A stretch of 64,000 nucleotides of DNA from Telluria antibiotica (GTDB lineage: Bacteria; Pseudomonadota; Gammaproteobacteria; Burkholderiales; Burkholderiaceae_D). Below the pieces are notes generated by a model, which worked only from the letters and a program-made list of their open reading frames with translations, was not told the DNA's origin and made no database searches. The translations under genes and the position numbers were made by a program. Location: NCBI RefSeq assembly GCF_011682055.1, contig NZ_JAAQOM010000012.1, positions 124,001 through 188,000 on the forward strand. The letters run 5' to 3'. Positions 25,901 to 33,400 of the stretch are shown one piece after another (positions within the stretch are counted from its first letter, which is position 1; the number at the start of each line of letters is the position of its first letter).

Positions 25901-26957
25901 CGGTGCGCGCGTCGCGACGGACACCGGCAGCGTCAGCATGACGGGCGGTTCGACCCAGATCGCGGCCGACAGCGTCGCCGTGTCCAGCCCCGACAAGCTG
26001 CTGGTGAACGGCGCGCCGGTTGCGCCCCCGACGCTGGACGCATGCCTCGCCAACCGCGCGGCCCCGGGCTGCGCGCCCGTGCTGGCGGCCGCCGTCCAGG
26101 CGTGCGTGACCGATCCGGCCGGCGCGCGCTGCGGCGAGATCCTGCCGACTTACGATATGTGCGCGGCGAATCCCGCGACGGCCGGCTGCGCGCCCGTGGT
26201 CCAGGCACACGACGCCATCACCGCGTGCATGGCCGATCCGGCTGCGCCGGGCTGCGGGACGATCCTGCCGCCGCTGGATAAATGCCGCGCGGACGCCGGT
26301 GTCTATGGCTGCAAGGCCGTGCTGGCGGCCGCCGCGTTCGACGCGTGCGTCGCAAATCCGACCGGCGCGGGCTGCGCCGGCATCCTGCCGCCGCTGGACG
26401 TGTGCAAGGCCACGCCGACGCTCGCAGGCTGCGCGCAGGTGCTGGCGCTGGGCTTCACGGCCTGCCTCGCGACTCCGCACGACCCCTCGTGCACCGGCAT
26501 CCTGCCCACGCTGACGCAATGCCAGGGCAACACGAAGTTGCCGGGCTGCGACGTCGTACTACCGACGCTGACCCAGTGCATCGGCAGTCCGGGCCTGCAA
26601 GGCTGCGACGTGCGCCTGCCCAGCCTTGCGGCGTGCGCCGCCGCGCCGAGTACGGCCGGCTGCGAGGCCGTGCTGCCGACGGCGGCGTTCTGCACGACGC
26701 ATCCGGGCGACGCCACCTGCGTCACGTTCAGCGGCAGCACTGCCGGCAAGGACACGGCCGCGCCGGTGGCGCAGGCCGTGCAGACGACGGTCCAACTCAT
26801 CAACACGGCCACCCCCGCCCCGGCCGTCACGGCTTCCGGCGCGGGCGACGGCGGCACGACAGACGGGAAGGTCGGCGAACGCGTCGCGACCGCGGCGCAA
26901 GCGGAACATACGGGAGTCAAGAATGAAAAACCTGCGGCGAAACTGTACTGCAATTGA
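22968..26957 (+). CDS. FHA-like two-partner secretion exoprotein with C-terminal CX8C repeats
   Basis: A 1329-residue TpsA protein. After a signal peptide (1-28) comes the haemagglutination-activity TPS domain (about 30-300) with LINPNGILFG and the usual GSITTPKGGQVFLIAP-type repeats. A beta-helix of Gly/Ala/Asp-rich strands runs to about residue 1000. Residues 1026-1251 hold twelve consecutive CX8C modules (for example CAANPATAGC, CIGSPGLQGC), often separated by an LPPL-like linker. The last 75 residues are low-complexity. The pore gene is directly upstream. A role as a surface adhesin is inferred; the Cys modules could make a disulfide-stabilised stalk or anchor. Confidence 0.9.
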   Translation: MISSTLVSTRRRLGALLVAACWCGAAGAAPTLPKVAAGQATFSQQGTVFTITNTPGTIINWQTFSIDAGETTQFIQQSADSAVLNRVLGQDPTKILGALQSNGKVFLINPNGILFGQGSRVDVNGLVASSLNITDADFIAGNKTFQAGAGAIAGTVRNEGSITTPKGGQVFLIAPDVENAGVITTPKGDVVLAAGNSVQLVDSSDPDLRVEISAPGNQALNLGQVIAQGGRIGIYGALVNQRGTANADSAAMGENGRIVLKASGAVTLDAASVTSAGGGNTADGGTVKVLGEQVAVVKGAGIDASGRNGGTVLVGDDGQPDGKHAQTTNVESGSSIHADGNAGNGGKVALAADSDTKAHGTVSARGTAQGGKVNTSGYAVDVDGIAVDASGDKGRNGTWQLAPYDIEVVAGGTAGAGDVVAGAQSAMGSVTRVAPGTLTAAGTDVLLQAQHDLTVTDALDAAGSVRAQAGNNIYVNAQVSAGGDLDFRAGNAFLLGAGGTLKTGNHIGIGANQITLAGNIVGNGQLPTLSLLSADPYRAISIGTDKDSAGTLVLDADALQRLSKNLATIQVGDGGHQAAVTVDGALNAASDVVLANAGDIRVRAPVDLSASAASQFTINQYAVGGIVDVEAALTASKSILLQGDRLTVAAAVTAPAVGLMPNSQAAHVSLGGGDGFVLDQAALGYVKATDFTVGGLAQSTGGIDVVGPIALAGAGTSMVFRLDAGAGVLNVKAPLTTSGTLALGSTAGIYETGDGAVGANALVVRGGQVVLTGANKIGMLAGTTDADLFHVTTAGDLRFGTVDGLSGVVAPNASMQFVSGGAVTFDAGLGGAVATVDAAGIYGNGLLRVGTLSLTSSAGIGTADNPLKTQAGTLLAYNQGAGGQPINVANMGPLTVVRAVQDGAGNTGAISIDSIGGMTVPVYESGDAVKAASGEVRTASGDISLTTHSPLTINGRVTTTSGNVRLLADNGGALTITPGARVATDTGSVSMTGGSTQIAADSVAVSSPDKLLVNGAPVAPPTLDACLANRAAPGCAPVLAAAVQACVTDPAGARCGEILPTYDMCAANPATAGCAPVVQAHDAITACMADPAAPGCGTILPPLDKCRADAGVYGCKAVLAAAAFDACVANPTGAGCAGILPPLDVCKATPTLAGCAQVLALGFTACLATPHDPSCTGILPTLTQCQGNTKLPGCDVVLPTLTQCIGSPGLQGCDVRLPSLAACAAAPSTAGCEAVLPTAAFCTTHPGDATCVTFSGSTAGKDTAAPVAQAVQTTVQLINTATPAPAVTASGAGDGGTTDGKVGERVATAAQAEHTGVKNEKPAAKLYCN

Positions 26958-27723
26958 GGCGCTGGCCCGCGCGCTCGTCTGCGGCGCGCTGCTGCTGGCA
27001 ACGGGCGCCGCGTGGGCGGGGCAGGTCGTGGGCGTCGTCGCGCACCTGAGCGGGCCGTTGATGGACCGCAAGGCCGACGGCACCGTCAAGGTGCTGGCCG
27101 CGCAGTCCGAGGTCGAAAACGGCGACACGCTCGTCACGGAGCGGAACACGTACGCGCAGATCCGCTTCGTCGACCACGGCGAGATCACGCTGCGCCCGGG
27201 CACGACCTTCAGGATCGAGAACTATGCGTACGACGCGGACAAGCCGGACGGCGACAGCGCCGCGTTCAGCCTCCTGAAGGGCGGACTGCGCTCGATCACG
27301 GGCCTGCTGGGCAAGCGCAACAAGGAAAAGTTCTCGCTGAAGACACCGACCGCCACCATCGGCATCCGCGGCACGACGTTCATCGCGCAGTGGGTCGACG
27401 GTGCGGCCGGCGTGCCGTCCGCGCCATCGTCCGTGCCGTCGCCCGCGCCGTCATCGGCCGCTCCCGTGCCCCCGCTGGCGCCCGGCCTGCACGTGGCCGT
27501 GCAGGAGGGGATGATCGTCGTGACGAACGCGGGCGGTGCGCAAAACTTCCCGGCCGGGCAGTTCGGCTTCGTGCCGAACCTGCACCAGCCACCCATCGTC
27601 GTGCCGCAGAATCCGGGCCTGAAATTCGCGCCGCCGCCGTCGTTCGCGGCCAACGTCCCCGGACCGGTCGCGTCGCAGGGCGCGGCGGCGCAGCAGGGTG
27701 GCACGGACTGCATCGTGCGCTGA
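26923..27723 (+). CDS. FecR-domain exported protein
   Basis: A 266-residue protein with a signal peptide (1-32, ending GAAWAGQ) and a FecR domain (about 35-165; ENGDTLVTERNTYAQIRFVD, TPTATIGIRGTTFIA). A Pro/Ser linker and a Pro-rich tail with one late Cys (TDCIVR) follow. FecR domains of this soluble type are often next to CHASE2 cyclases and TPS systems and may bind surface or periplasmic partners. ATG 26923 lies inside the exoprotein gene, giving a 35-bp overlap in another frame, so expression is probably coupled. A strong terminator follows. Confidence 0.85.
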   Translation: MKNLRRNCTAIEALARALVCGALLLATGAAWAGQVVGVVAHLSGPLMDRKADGTVKVLAAQSEVENGDTLVTERNTYAQIRFVDHGEITLRPGTTFRIENYAYDADKPDGDSAAFSLLKGGLRSITGLLGKRNKEKFSLKTPTATIGIRGTTFIAQWVDGAAGVPSAPSSVPSPAPSSAAPVPPLAPGLHVAVQEGMIVVTNAGGAQNFPAGQFGFVPNLHQPPIVVPQNPGLKFAPPPSFAANVPGPVASQGAAAQQGGTDCIVR

Positions 27724-27736
27724 GCGGCGACGAGCG

Positions 27737-27776
27737 AAAAAAAGCCTGTGCACCTCGCGGTGCACAGGCTTTTTGT
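27737..27776. terminator. Bidirectional terminator between the FecR gene and phoH
   Basis: AGCCTGTGCACC/GGTGCACAGGCT stem with a 4-base loop, A-run on the left and T-run on the right, so it can stop both converging genes. Confidence 0.93.
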
Positions 27777-27810
27777 TAGCGTCGTTCCGGTTATCTTCGG
27801 CTCAGCGGCG

Positions 27811-29646
27811 TTACAGCACGTCGCTCGCGTGGTCGGCCAGGCGCGAACGCTCGCCGCGCGCGAGGGTCACGTGGCCGCCGTGGCTCCAGCCCTTGAAGCG
27901 GTCGACGACGTACGTCAGGCCGCTCGAGCCTTCCGTCAGGTACGGCGTGTCGATCTGCGCGATGTTGCCGAGGCAGAGGATCTTCGTGCCGGGGCCCGCG
28001 CGCGTGACGAGCGTCTTCATCTGCTTCGGCGTCAGGTTCTGCGCCTCGTCGATGATGAGGAACTTGTTCACGAACGTGCGGCCGCGCATGAAGTTCAGCG
28101 ACTTGATCTTGATGCGCGAGCGGATCAGGTCTTGCGTCGCCGCGCGGCCCCAGTCGCCGGCGTCGCCGTCGGACTTCATCAGCACTTCCAGGTTGTCGTC
28201 GAACGCGCCCATCCACGGCGACATCTTTTCTTCTTCCGTACCGGGCAGGAAGCCGATGTCTTCGCCGACGGGCACCGTCACGCGCGTGACGATGATCTCG
28301 TTGTAGACCTTCGTCTCCAGCACCTGTGCGAGGCCCGCGGCCAGCGCCAGCAGCGTCTTGCCCGTGCCGGCCTGGCCGAGCAGGGTGATGAAGTCGATGT
28401 CCGGGTTCATCAGGAGGTTCAGCGCGAAGTTCTGCTCGCGGTTGCGCGCCGTGATGCCCCAGACGTTGTTCTTGTTGCTGGAGTAGTCGCGCAGGGTCTG
28501 CAGCACCGCGGTCTTGCCGTTGATCTGCTTGACCTGGGCGTACAGCGGCGCCTCGCCGTTCTGCGGTTCCAGGAACACGAACTGGTTCACGAGCAGCGAG
28601 GGAATCAGCGGACCCGTCACGCGGTAGAACGTGGACGAGTAGCCGCCCTTGATCTCCTGCCACGACTCCACGCCCTTGCCGTGCTTCGTCCAGAAGTCGT
28701 CCGGCAGCTGGACGATGCCCGAGTACAGCAGGTCGGTGTCTTCCAGCACATGGTCGTTGAAGTAATCTTCGGCGGCGAGGCCCAGCGCGCGCGCCTTGAT
28801 GCGCATGTTGATGTCCTTCGACACCAGCACGATGGCGCGGCCCGGCTGCTCCGCTTCCAGCGCGCGCACGACACCGAGGATCTGGTTGTCGGCCTTGCCG
28901 GACGGGAGGCCCTCGGGCAGCGCGGCGCCGTTCAGGCGCGTCTGGAAGTGCAGGCGGCCCTTCGCATCCTTGTTGCCCAGCTTCGCGAGCGGGATGCCGT
29001 TCTCGATGGCCTCGTCGTCGACGTTCGCAATCAGGGCATCCAAGGTGCGCGAGACCTGGCGCGCGTTGCGCGCGACTTCCGACATGCCCTTCTTGTGGTT
29101 GTCGAGTTCTTCCAGGGTCATCATCGGCAGGTAGACGTCGTGCTCCTCGAAGCGGAACAGCGACGTCGGGTCGTGCATCAGCACGTTCGTATCGAGCACG
29201 AACACCTTCGTGGCACCCGCCGTGTCGGCCTTGCGGCTCGCCGGCGACTTGACGTTGACTTCCACCGGCTTGTGCTTGGCCGGATGCGGTTCGTTCATGT
29301 CCGACTCGCGCAGCTTGGCGGCGGTGCCCGGCTTCGCGGCCTTGCCCGCGATCTTGCCCGGCCTTGCAGGCTTTTCGGCGCGTGCGGTGACGGGCGCAGC
29401 GGCCGGCGCGGCTGCTGCTGCCGGCTTCTCTTCGCGCGCGGGCGCTTCGGCCAGCAGCGCGGCCTTCGACTTGCGTGCCTTCGTCGTCTTGGGCGCCGGC
29501 ACGGCCGGGCCACTGATCAGGTCTTCGACCGGGTCGTTCTCCGCCTTCGCGGCTGCGCGGACAGGCGATTTGCCCGGTTCGGCCCTGGGGTAATCTTTGG
29601 CCAGCAGGATGGTTGCCGGCTTGGTGGGGAGTTTAGGCAGTGGCAT
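27811..29646 (-). CDS. phoH: PIN-PhoH family protein (PhoH2-type)
   Basis: A 611-residue protein. The N-terminal 145 residues are a low-complexity Ala/Lys/Pro-rich extension. A PIN nuclease domain (about 146-290; KVFVLDTNVLMHD, MTLEELDNHK) is followed by a PhoH P-loop ATPase domain (about 370-611; LGQAGTGKTLLAL, FLIIDEAQNLTP, GNIAQIDTPY). PIN-PhoH proteins are ATP-dependent RNA unwinding and cleaving enzymes linked to stress. The long basic N-terminal extension is unusual compared with the roughly 440-470 residue core. It is 221 bp from the upstream bcp gene, so it probably has its own promoter. Confidence 0.92.
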   Translation of the reverse strand: MPLPKLPTKPATILLAKDYPRAEPGKSPVRAAAKAENDPVEDLISGPAVPAPKTTKARKSKAALLAEAPAREEKPAAAAAPAAAPVTARAEKPARPGKIAGKAAKPGTAAKLRESDMNEPHPAKHKPVEVNVKSPASRKADTAGATKVFVLDTNVLMHDPTSLFRFEEHDVYLPMMTLEELDNHKKGMSEVARNARQVSRTLDALIANVDDEAIENGIPLAKLGNKDAKGRLHFQTRLNGAALPEGLPSGKADNQILGVVRALEAEQPGRAIVLVSKDINMRIKARALGLAAEDYFNDHVLEDTDLLYSGIVQLPDDFWTKHGKGVESWQEIKGGYSSTFYRVTGPLIPSLLVNQFVFLEPQNGEAPLYAQVKQINGKTAVLQTLRDYSSNKNNVWGITARNREQNFALNLLMNPDIDFITLLGQAGTGKTLLALAAGLAQVLETKVYNEIIVTRVTVPVGEDIGFLPGTEEEKMSPWMGAFDDNLEVLMKSDGDAGDWGRAATQDLIRSRIKIKSLNFMRGRTFVNKFLIIDEAQNLTPKQMKTLVTRAGPGTKILCLGNIAQIDTPYLTEGSSGLTYVVDRFKGWSHGGHVTLARGERSRLADHASDVL

Positions 29647-29867
29647 CAGGTTCTCAATCCAGAAAAAAAGTCGGAAAAACGCTCCGCGCGGCGCTGGCGC
29701 GCCGCCGGGCGGACAGATGCAACTGGGGGAAGCTGCGAGGCGCCGCCGGGCCCGGACGGGGGCCCTGGCCGGCAGCCAGATTGGAATGATGCGGTGAGGT
29801 AAAACAGTGACTCAAAATAGGCGAACGCTCGGCTAAAGGTTTGTCGAAACCATCGCCAGCCCGCTTA

Positions 29868-30380
29868 TCAAGGCTGGCCGTTTAGGAAATCCAGCACTTC
29901 TTGGACGTGATCATTGACTTTCACGCCACGCCATTCTTTCACCAACTTACCGTCAGCGTCAATGACAAACGTACTGCGCTCGACCCCCCGCACTTTTTTA
30001 CCGTACATATTCTTCATCTTCATGACGTCGAACCGGTTGCACACGGTTTCGTCCGGATCGGAGATGAGGTCGAACGGCAGTCCCAGCTTCGTCTTGAAGC
30101 CTTCGTGCGAGCGCAGCGAATCGCGGCTGATGCCGTAGATCGCCGTGTCCAGCGCGTTGAACTCGTCGTAGCGGTCGCGGAAGTTCATCGCTTCCGTCGT
30201 GCAGCCGGGCGTATTGTCCTTGGGATAGAAGTACAGCACCGTGTAGCGGGCGGGGCGGCCGTTCAGCTCGAAGGTCTGCTCGCCCGTCATCGGCGCGCTG
30301 AAGTTGGCGATCACGTCGTCGACCGCGGGCGCGGCGGCGCCTGGTGCGGATGCGGGTGCTGCGGTTGGGCTTTCGGCCAC
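29868..30380 (-). CDS. bcp: Thioredoxin-dependent peroxiredoxin, Bcp/PrxQ type
   Basis: A 170-residue peroxiredoxin reducing H2O2 and alkyl peroxides with a thioredoxin partner. The peroxidatic Cys60 lies in KDNTPGCTTEA; the partner Cys five residues later, usual in some PrxQ forms, is replaced by another residue. A second Cys (ETVCNRFDV) may resolve the disulfide. The first 20 residues are a low-complexity Ala/Pro extension. It lies 34 bp after arnD on the same strand and could be read from the arn operon. Confidence 0.9.
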   Translation of the reverse strand: MAESPTAAPASAPGAAAPAVDDVIANFSAPMTGEQTFELNGRPARYTVLYFYPKDNTPGCTTEAMNFRDRYDEFNALDTAIYGISRDSLRSHEGFKTKLGLPFDLISDPDETVCNRFDVMKMKNMYGKKVRGVERSTFVIDADGKLVKEWRGVKVNDHVQEVLDFLNGQP

Positions 30381-30414
30381 GGTTTTCTCCTGTCTCGCGG
30401 CCTGGCGCCGCGTC

Positions 30415-31362
30415 TTACTTCAGCGTATCGAGGATGACCAGCTCGCCTGATCGCCCCGGCAATTCGCCCCACTGGACCGGATGCTCGGGCAGCGGCTGCG
30501 CTTCCTGTTTTATCTTCTCATAATAGTCCGCCATCGAGGCAAGTTGGTAACCTTGGGCTTTCCAACCTGACAATAGCTGCTCGAATATGGGGGCGAGTTT
30601 CTGTCCTTCAAGCTCCGCGTGCAAGGTGTACACGTGGTCGCGCTGCGGATTCGCCGTCAGCTTCAGGATGTGCGCGGCGATATTGTGTTCGTCGATGACG
30701 GTGCCGTCGATCTCGCGGCCCAGCAGTTCGTCCAGCGTCGGCAGCGTGGTCGGCATCTGGATGTGCGCCAGGCCCCGGTAGCGGTACGGGCCCGCGTGCG
30801 GGTCGGCCAGCGAGCCGTCGTCGCGCAGTTGCGCGCGGCTGTCCGACGCGTAGCGGTAGCCGACGGCATCGTGACGGGCGAACGCGTGCGCGTTCATCTG
30901 CCAGCCGGCCGCGCCGAACGTGTGCGGCGCCTCGCCGAACACTTGCGCGTAGCGCTGCTCGCTCTTCTGCATGATGCGGTCGGTCCACGCGGCGTCGCGG
31001 CCGCGCACGTTGTCCTGCCACCAGACGTGGTCCCACGTGTGGATGCCGCATTCGAAGCCGGCGTCGCGCGCGGCGCGCATCTCGGCCGCCCCTTTCGCGC
31101 CGATGTCGGGGCCGGGCAGCAGCACGCCGTACATCAGCGTCTTGAAGCCGTAGTGCTCCACGACCGAGGTGCGCGACACTTTCTGGAAGAAGCCCGGGCG
31201 CAGCGCGCGCCGCATCGCCCATCCCGTGTGGTCGGGCCCCAGCGAAAACAGGAACGTCGCGCCGGCCCCGTGCGCGGTCAGCATGCGCACGAGGTTCGGC
31301 ACGCCTTCGCGCGTGCCGCGGTAGGTGTCGACGTCGATCTTGAGGACGAGCAGCGGTGCCAA
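30415..31362 (-). CDS. arnD: 4-deoxy-4-formamido-L-arabinose-phosphoundecaprenol deformylase
   Basis: A 315-residue NodB-like polysaccharide deacetylase. KIDVDTYRGTREGVPNL gives the metal-binding Asp pair, and GIHTWDHVWWQD carries the His-x3-His zinc motif. It removes the formyl group from undecaprenyl-linked Ara4FN before ArnT transfers the sugar to lipid A. Length and motifs match ArnD. It lies 13 bp after the arnA decarboxylase gene in the arn operon. Confidence 0.9.
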   Translation of the reverse strand: MAPLLVLKIDVDTYRGTREGVPNLVRMLTAHGAGATFLFSLGPDHTGWAMRRALRPGFFQKVSRTSVVEHYGFKTLMYGVLLPGPDIGAKGAAEMRAARDAGFECGIHTWDHVWWQDNVRGRDAAWTDRIMQKSEQRYAQVFGEAPHTFGAAGWQMNAHAFARHDAVGYRYASDSRAQLRDDGSLADPHAGPYRYRGLAHIQMPTTLPTLDELLGREIDGTVIDEHNIAAHILKLTANPQRDHVYTLHAELEGQKLAPIFEQLLSGWKAQGYQLASMADYYEKIKQEAQPLPEHPVQWGELPGRSGELVILDTLK

Positions 31363-31375
31363 GGCGTGTCCTTCT

Positions 31376-32416
31376 TTAATCGACGAGGGCTTGCGCAGCC
31401 GCGACCTGGCCGCGGTAGGCGTCGAAGATGTGGCGCAGTGCGTCCGCCATCGACACGGTCGGCGCCCAGCCCAGGTCGTTCTTCGTGTTCTCGATCTTCG
31501 GCACGCGGTTCTGCACGTCCTGGTAGCCGGTGCCGTAGTAGGCGCCCGAGCTGGTCTCGACGATCTTCACCTTCTGCGCGCCGGCCGCGTATTCGGGGTA
31601 TTCCGCCGCGAGCTTCATCATCATGTCGGCCAGTTCGCGGATCGAGTAGTTGTTGACCGGGTTGCCGATGTTGTAGATCTGGCCGGTCGCTTTGCCGTCC
31701 TTGTTCTCGATGATCTTCATCAGCGCCGAGATGCCGTCGTCGACGTACGTGAACGCGCGCTTCTGGTGGCCGCCGTCGACGAGCTGGATCGTCTCGCCGC
31801 GCACGATGTGGCCGAAGAATTGCGTCAGCACGCGCGAGCTGCCTTCCTTCGGCGTGTGGATGGAGTCGAGGCCGGCGCCGATCCAGTTGAACGGGCGGAA
31901 CAAGGTGAAATTCAGGCCTTCCATGCCGTAGCCCCAGATCACGCGGTCCATCAGCTGCTTGGCGCAGGCGTAGATCCAGCGCGGCTTGTTGATCGGGCCG
32001 TAGACCAGTTCCGAGTTCTCCGGATCGAATTCCGCGTCGCGGCTCATGCCGTAGACTTCCGACGTCGACGGGAAGATCAGGTGCTTCTTGTACTTGGCGG
32101 CCGAACGGACGATCGGCAGGTTCGCCTCGAAGTCCAGTTCGAAGACGCGCAGCGGCTCCTTCACGTACGTCGACGGCGTCGCGATGGCGACCAGCGGCAG
32201 GATCACGTCGCACTTCTTGACGTGGTACTCGACCCATTCCGTGTTGATCGTGATGTCGCCTTCGAAGAAGTGCATCCGCGAATTGTCCAGCAGGTGCGCG
32301 ATGCGGTCGGACGACATGTCCATGCCATACACTTCCCAATCGGTCGTCTCGAGGATGCGCTTGGACAGGTGGTGGCCGATGAAACCGTTGACGCCGAGGA
32401 TGAGGACTTTTTTCAT
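31376..32416 (-). CDS. arnA: UDP-glucuronic acid decarboxylase, ArnA C-terminal-type enzyme
   Basis: A 346-residue NAD-dependent SDR that oxidatively decarboxylates UDP-GlcA to UDP-4-keto-pentose. It has the Rossmann motif GVNGFIGHH, the decarboxylase segment FPSTSEVYGM (Ser-Glu pair), the catalytic Tyr-x3-Lys in YACAKQ, and NRP-like FRPFNW. It corresponds to the C-terminal half of E. coli ArnA, here a separate gene. It overlaps the formyltransferase gene by four bases (ATGA), so both halves are made together. Confidence 0.9.
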   Translation of the reverse strand: MKKVLILGVNGFIGHHLSKRILETTDWEVYGMDMSSDRIAHLLDNSRMHFFEGDITINTEWVEYHVKKCDVILPLVAIATPSTYVKEPLRVFELDFEANLPIVRSAAKYKKHLIFPSTSEVYGMSRDAEFDPENSELVYGPINKPRWIYACAKQLMDRVIWGYGMEGLNFTLFRPFNWIGAGLDSIHTPKEGSSRVLTQFFGHIVRGETIQLVDGGHQKRAFTYVDDGISALMKIIENKDGKATGQIYNIGNPVNNYSIRELADMMMKLAAEYPEYAAGAQKVKIVETSSGAYYGTGYQDVQNRVPKIENTKNDLGWAPTVSMADALRHIFDAYRGQVAAAQALVD

Positions 32417-33330
32417 GTTGGGTTTTCCTGGAGTTGTGCCCGCAGTTCGGCAGGGGAGATGTGCAGGCCGTCGGCCAGCAGGCTGTGGATGACGAGCGCG
32501 CGGCCGTCGCCGCAGACGCCGAGGATGGCATTATCCACGACGGCCAGTCCCGGCGGGAGGCCATGCACATTACCGTTGAAGAGGCGGGCGCGTTCGATCA
32601 CGTAGCGGCGCGGGCCCACGTCCGTGAAGGCGCCGGGGTACGGCGGCGCGACGGCGCGGTGCAGGTTGTAGACGTCTTGCGCGGGCTTGCTCCAGTCGAT
32701 GCGGCCGTCTTCCGGCTTGCGGCCGCCGAAGTAGCCGCCCTGCGTCAGGTCGTTCGGGATGCGCGGCGCCGTGCCCGCGAGCAGGCCTGGCAGCACGTTG
32801 TACAGCGCCAGCTCCGCCGCGACCGTCACCTTGCCGAACACTTCGAACGCCGTGTCGTCCGGCAGGATCGGGACGGCCTGCTGCGCGACGATGGCGCCGG
32901 CGTCCGGCTTCACCGTCATCTCGTGCAGCGTGGCACCCGTTTCCTTCGCGCCGTGCAGCACGGCCCAGTTGGTGGGGGCGCGACCGCGGTAGGCGGGCAG
33001 CAGCGAGCCGTGCATGTTGTACGCGGGCGCGACGTCGAGGATCGCCTGCGGCAGCATGTGGCGGAAATAAAAGCTGAACATCAGGTCCGGCTGGACGGCC
33101 TGGATGGCGGCCAGCAGGTCGGCGCCTTTCGCGTCGTCGGGCGTGAGGTACGGGATGCCTTCCGTCTCGCACAGCGAGAGGACGGATTCGAACCAGATGT
33201 TTTCCGTGGCGCTGTCCTGGTGCGTGATGACGAGGGCGACGTCGACGCCGCCGGCCAGCAGCACCTTCAGGCAGCGCACGCCCACGTTGTGGTAGGCGAA
33301 GACGACTGCGCGTTTGCGGGGTTGGGTCAT
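32413..33330 (-). CDS. UDP-Ara4N formyltransferase, ArnA N-terminal-type enzyme
   Basis: A 305-residue N10-formyltetrahydrofolate-dependent transferase that formylates UDP-Ara4N. The catalytic triad is visible: Asn and His in YNMHGSLLPAYRG and the Asp in KPDAGAIV. A C-terminal subdomain (about 200-305) completes the fold. It corresponds to the N-terminal half of E. coli ArnA. The start at 33330 (MTQPRKRAVVFAYHNVG) is set by similarity; longer versions have no family support. Confidence 0.9.
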   Translation of the reverse strand: MTQPRKRAVVFAYHNVGVRCLKVLLAGGVDVALVITHQDSATENIWFESVLSLCETEGIPYLTPDDAKGADLLAAIQAVQPDLMFSFYFRHMLPQAILDVAPAYNMHGSLLPAYRGRAPTNWAVLHGAKETGATLHEMTVKPDAGAIVAQQAVPILPDDTAFEVFGKVTVAAELALYNVLPGLLAGTAPRIPNDLTQGGYFGGRKPEDGRIDWSKPAQDVYNLHRAVAPPYPGAFTDVGPRRYVIERARLFNGNVHGLPPGLAVVDNAILGVCGDGRALVIHSLLADGLHISPAELRAQLQENPT

Positions 33331-33400
33331 GTTCTTTGGGCCGTGACGGCGTGATGGTGTTGCGCCGCCTGGGCCGGCAAGGCCCGGCGGCATGGGGAAA

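Noticed and set aside
22974..26519. Long minus-strand frame opposite the FHA-like gene
   Set aside because: Same antisense artefact; no start signal or family resemblance.
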